A DNA stretch of 39,691 nt, from positions 1 through 39,691 of IMG/VR virus record IMGVR_UViG_3300021085_000079, one strand, 5' to 3'. The notes under the pieces were generated by a model that made no database searches, had not been told where the DNA came from, and saw nothing but the letters and a program-made list of their open reading frames with translations. This DNA is from a virus. Of the stretch, positions 39,135-39,691 are shown in pieces. A program made the position numbers and the translations under genes. Positions within the stretch are counted from its first letter, which is position 1. Each line of letters opens with the position of its first letter.

Positions 39135-39546
39135 TTATGTAGAGCAAAATGCTGTTCCAGATAAAATAATTAATTCTTTTGATATTGATGGTGTTATTTT
39201 TATGGATAAATATGATGGTGTTTATCCAGGTGATAGAGATGTTATCATTACAGGTCGATCTAATGAAGAAAGATCTGAAACTGAAGCAATGCTTAAATCT
39301 AAAAATATAACCAATGAATTGTATTTAAATCCAACACCATTTGAATCAAAATCAAGAGAAGACTCCGGCCGCCATAAAGGCCGGACACTTTTTCATCTTG
39401 AAACACTTGGATATAGATTTGGAATACATTATGAAGATGATCCAATTCAAGCAGAAATCATTAGAAAAATGATGCCCCACATTAATGTGGTATTGCTACA
39501 ACACGATTTAGTTGAAAAGGAAAATGTGCGGCATGATTTCGCTTAA
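39127..39546 (+). CDS. HAD-like small protein
   Basis: This 139-residue protein has a HAD-type motif I NSFDIDGVIFMD and a motif II-like DVIITGRSNEER, then an acidic YEDDPIQAEI resembling motif IV. This is a minimal HAD phosphatase or nucleotidase pattern. It is translationally coupled to inositol-phosphate synthase, which suggests dephosphorylation of inositol phosphate or another small phosphate ester. ATG 39127 gives the 8-base overlap style seen elsewhere. ATG 39112, five codons earlier, is also possible. Confidence 0.65.
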   Translation: MNNYVEQNAVPDKIINSFDIDGVIFMDKYDGVYPGDRDVIITGRSNEERSETEAMLKSKNITNELYLNPTPFESKSREDSGRHKGRTLFHLETLGYRFGIHYEDDPIQAEIIRKMMPHINVVLLQHDLVEKENVRHDFA

Positions 39547-39691
39547 AACGTTAAAACAGACCCGTGATCCAAATAATTTTAATTATTTTAATAAGTGGGT
39601 TCTTGATTTTTTTAAAAGAGAAACTTTAAGAGAAAGGGGTCAAATTAACGAATACGAATACTCTGAAGATTTTGGCCCTGCAATGAGACAA
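39533..39691 (+). CDS. Hypothetical protein, N-terminal part
   Basis: An open frame starts at ATG 39533, inside the end of the HAD-like gene, and runs off the window (53 codons). It reads MISLKTLKQTRDPNNFNYFN, then WVLDFFKRETLRERGQ and an acidic stretch. AAGG at 39517-39520 is a weak ribosome site. No family is recognised from this fragment. Confidence 0.5.
   Translation, partial: MISLKTLKQTRDPNNFNYFNKWVLDFFKRETLRERGQINEYEYSEDFGPAMRQ

Overview
The window is a contiguous piece of a T4-like (Straboviridae-type) myovirus genome. It holds the ordered T4 core: sheath, tube, portal, prohead core, protease, scaffold and major capsid, then uvsY-uvsW, gp55, gp47-46-45-44-62, regA and gp43. The DNA is AT-rich, the genes are packed with short overlaps, and non-ATG starts are common. 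A small heat-shock protein, a DUF1127 protein and a metabolic cargo (PEP carboxykinase, phosphomannomutase, inositol-phosphate synthase) suggest a marine virus. DUF1127 is most common in alphaproteobacteria, so an alphaproteobacterial host is a reasonable guess but is not proven here.

Layout. (1) 1-7642, plus strand: end of the tail sheath, tail tube, portal, gp67-like core protein, four small head-region proteins (two with capsid-targeting-like N-termini), prohead protease, scaffold, major capsid protein, then a strong terminator. (2) 7804-8022: one small early gene behind its own promoter. (3) 8023-16860, minus strand: an adhesin island with five tail-fibre genes built from shared modules (NPTTG N-domain, a DLTSTPTTL repeat, tail-collar domains with HxH motifs, a polyglycine tip, a TWR...RIS tip), four small fibre-chaperone-type genes and the scar of a deleted fibre. 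(4) 16947-17465: a tail-tube-fold protein. It is separated from the island by back-to-back late promoters. (5) 17499-30910: recombination and replication genes, including gp55 for late transcription. Between regA and the polymerase lies a stress cassette: hsp20 behind a predicted ROSE-type RNA thermometer, DUF1127, a small ORF and a terminator. (6) 30907-39691: metabolism and nucleotide genes, namely PEPCK, a eukaryotic-type phosphomannomutase, a MazG-like NTPase, a PrimPol-like protein, a DUF1599/Nmad1 protein, a PD-(D/E)XK nuclease, a mannose-isomerase-like cupin, a TagD-type cytidylyltransferase, dCMP hydroxymethylase (gp42), dCMP deaminase, inositol-phosphate synthase and a HAD-like protein.

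How it works together. Seven promoters of the form TTTACA-N17-TATAAT/TATAAA lie before early and middle transcription units. TATAAATA boxes, the T4 late promoter read by gp55 with the gp45 clamp, lie before structural genes on both strands. gp42 with an Asp in the base-recognition position predicts hydroxymethylcytosine DNA. The surrounding sugar-phosphate and nucleotidyltransferase genes make a further DNA (or envelope) glycosyl/inositol modification plausible, although no glycosyltransferase is visible here. The most unusual items are the compact viral PEP carboxykinase, the mannose/inositol/cytidylyl module and the thermometer-like leader of hsp20.
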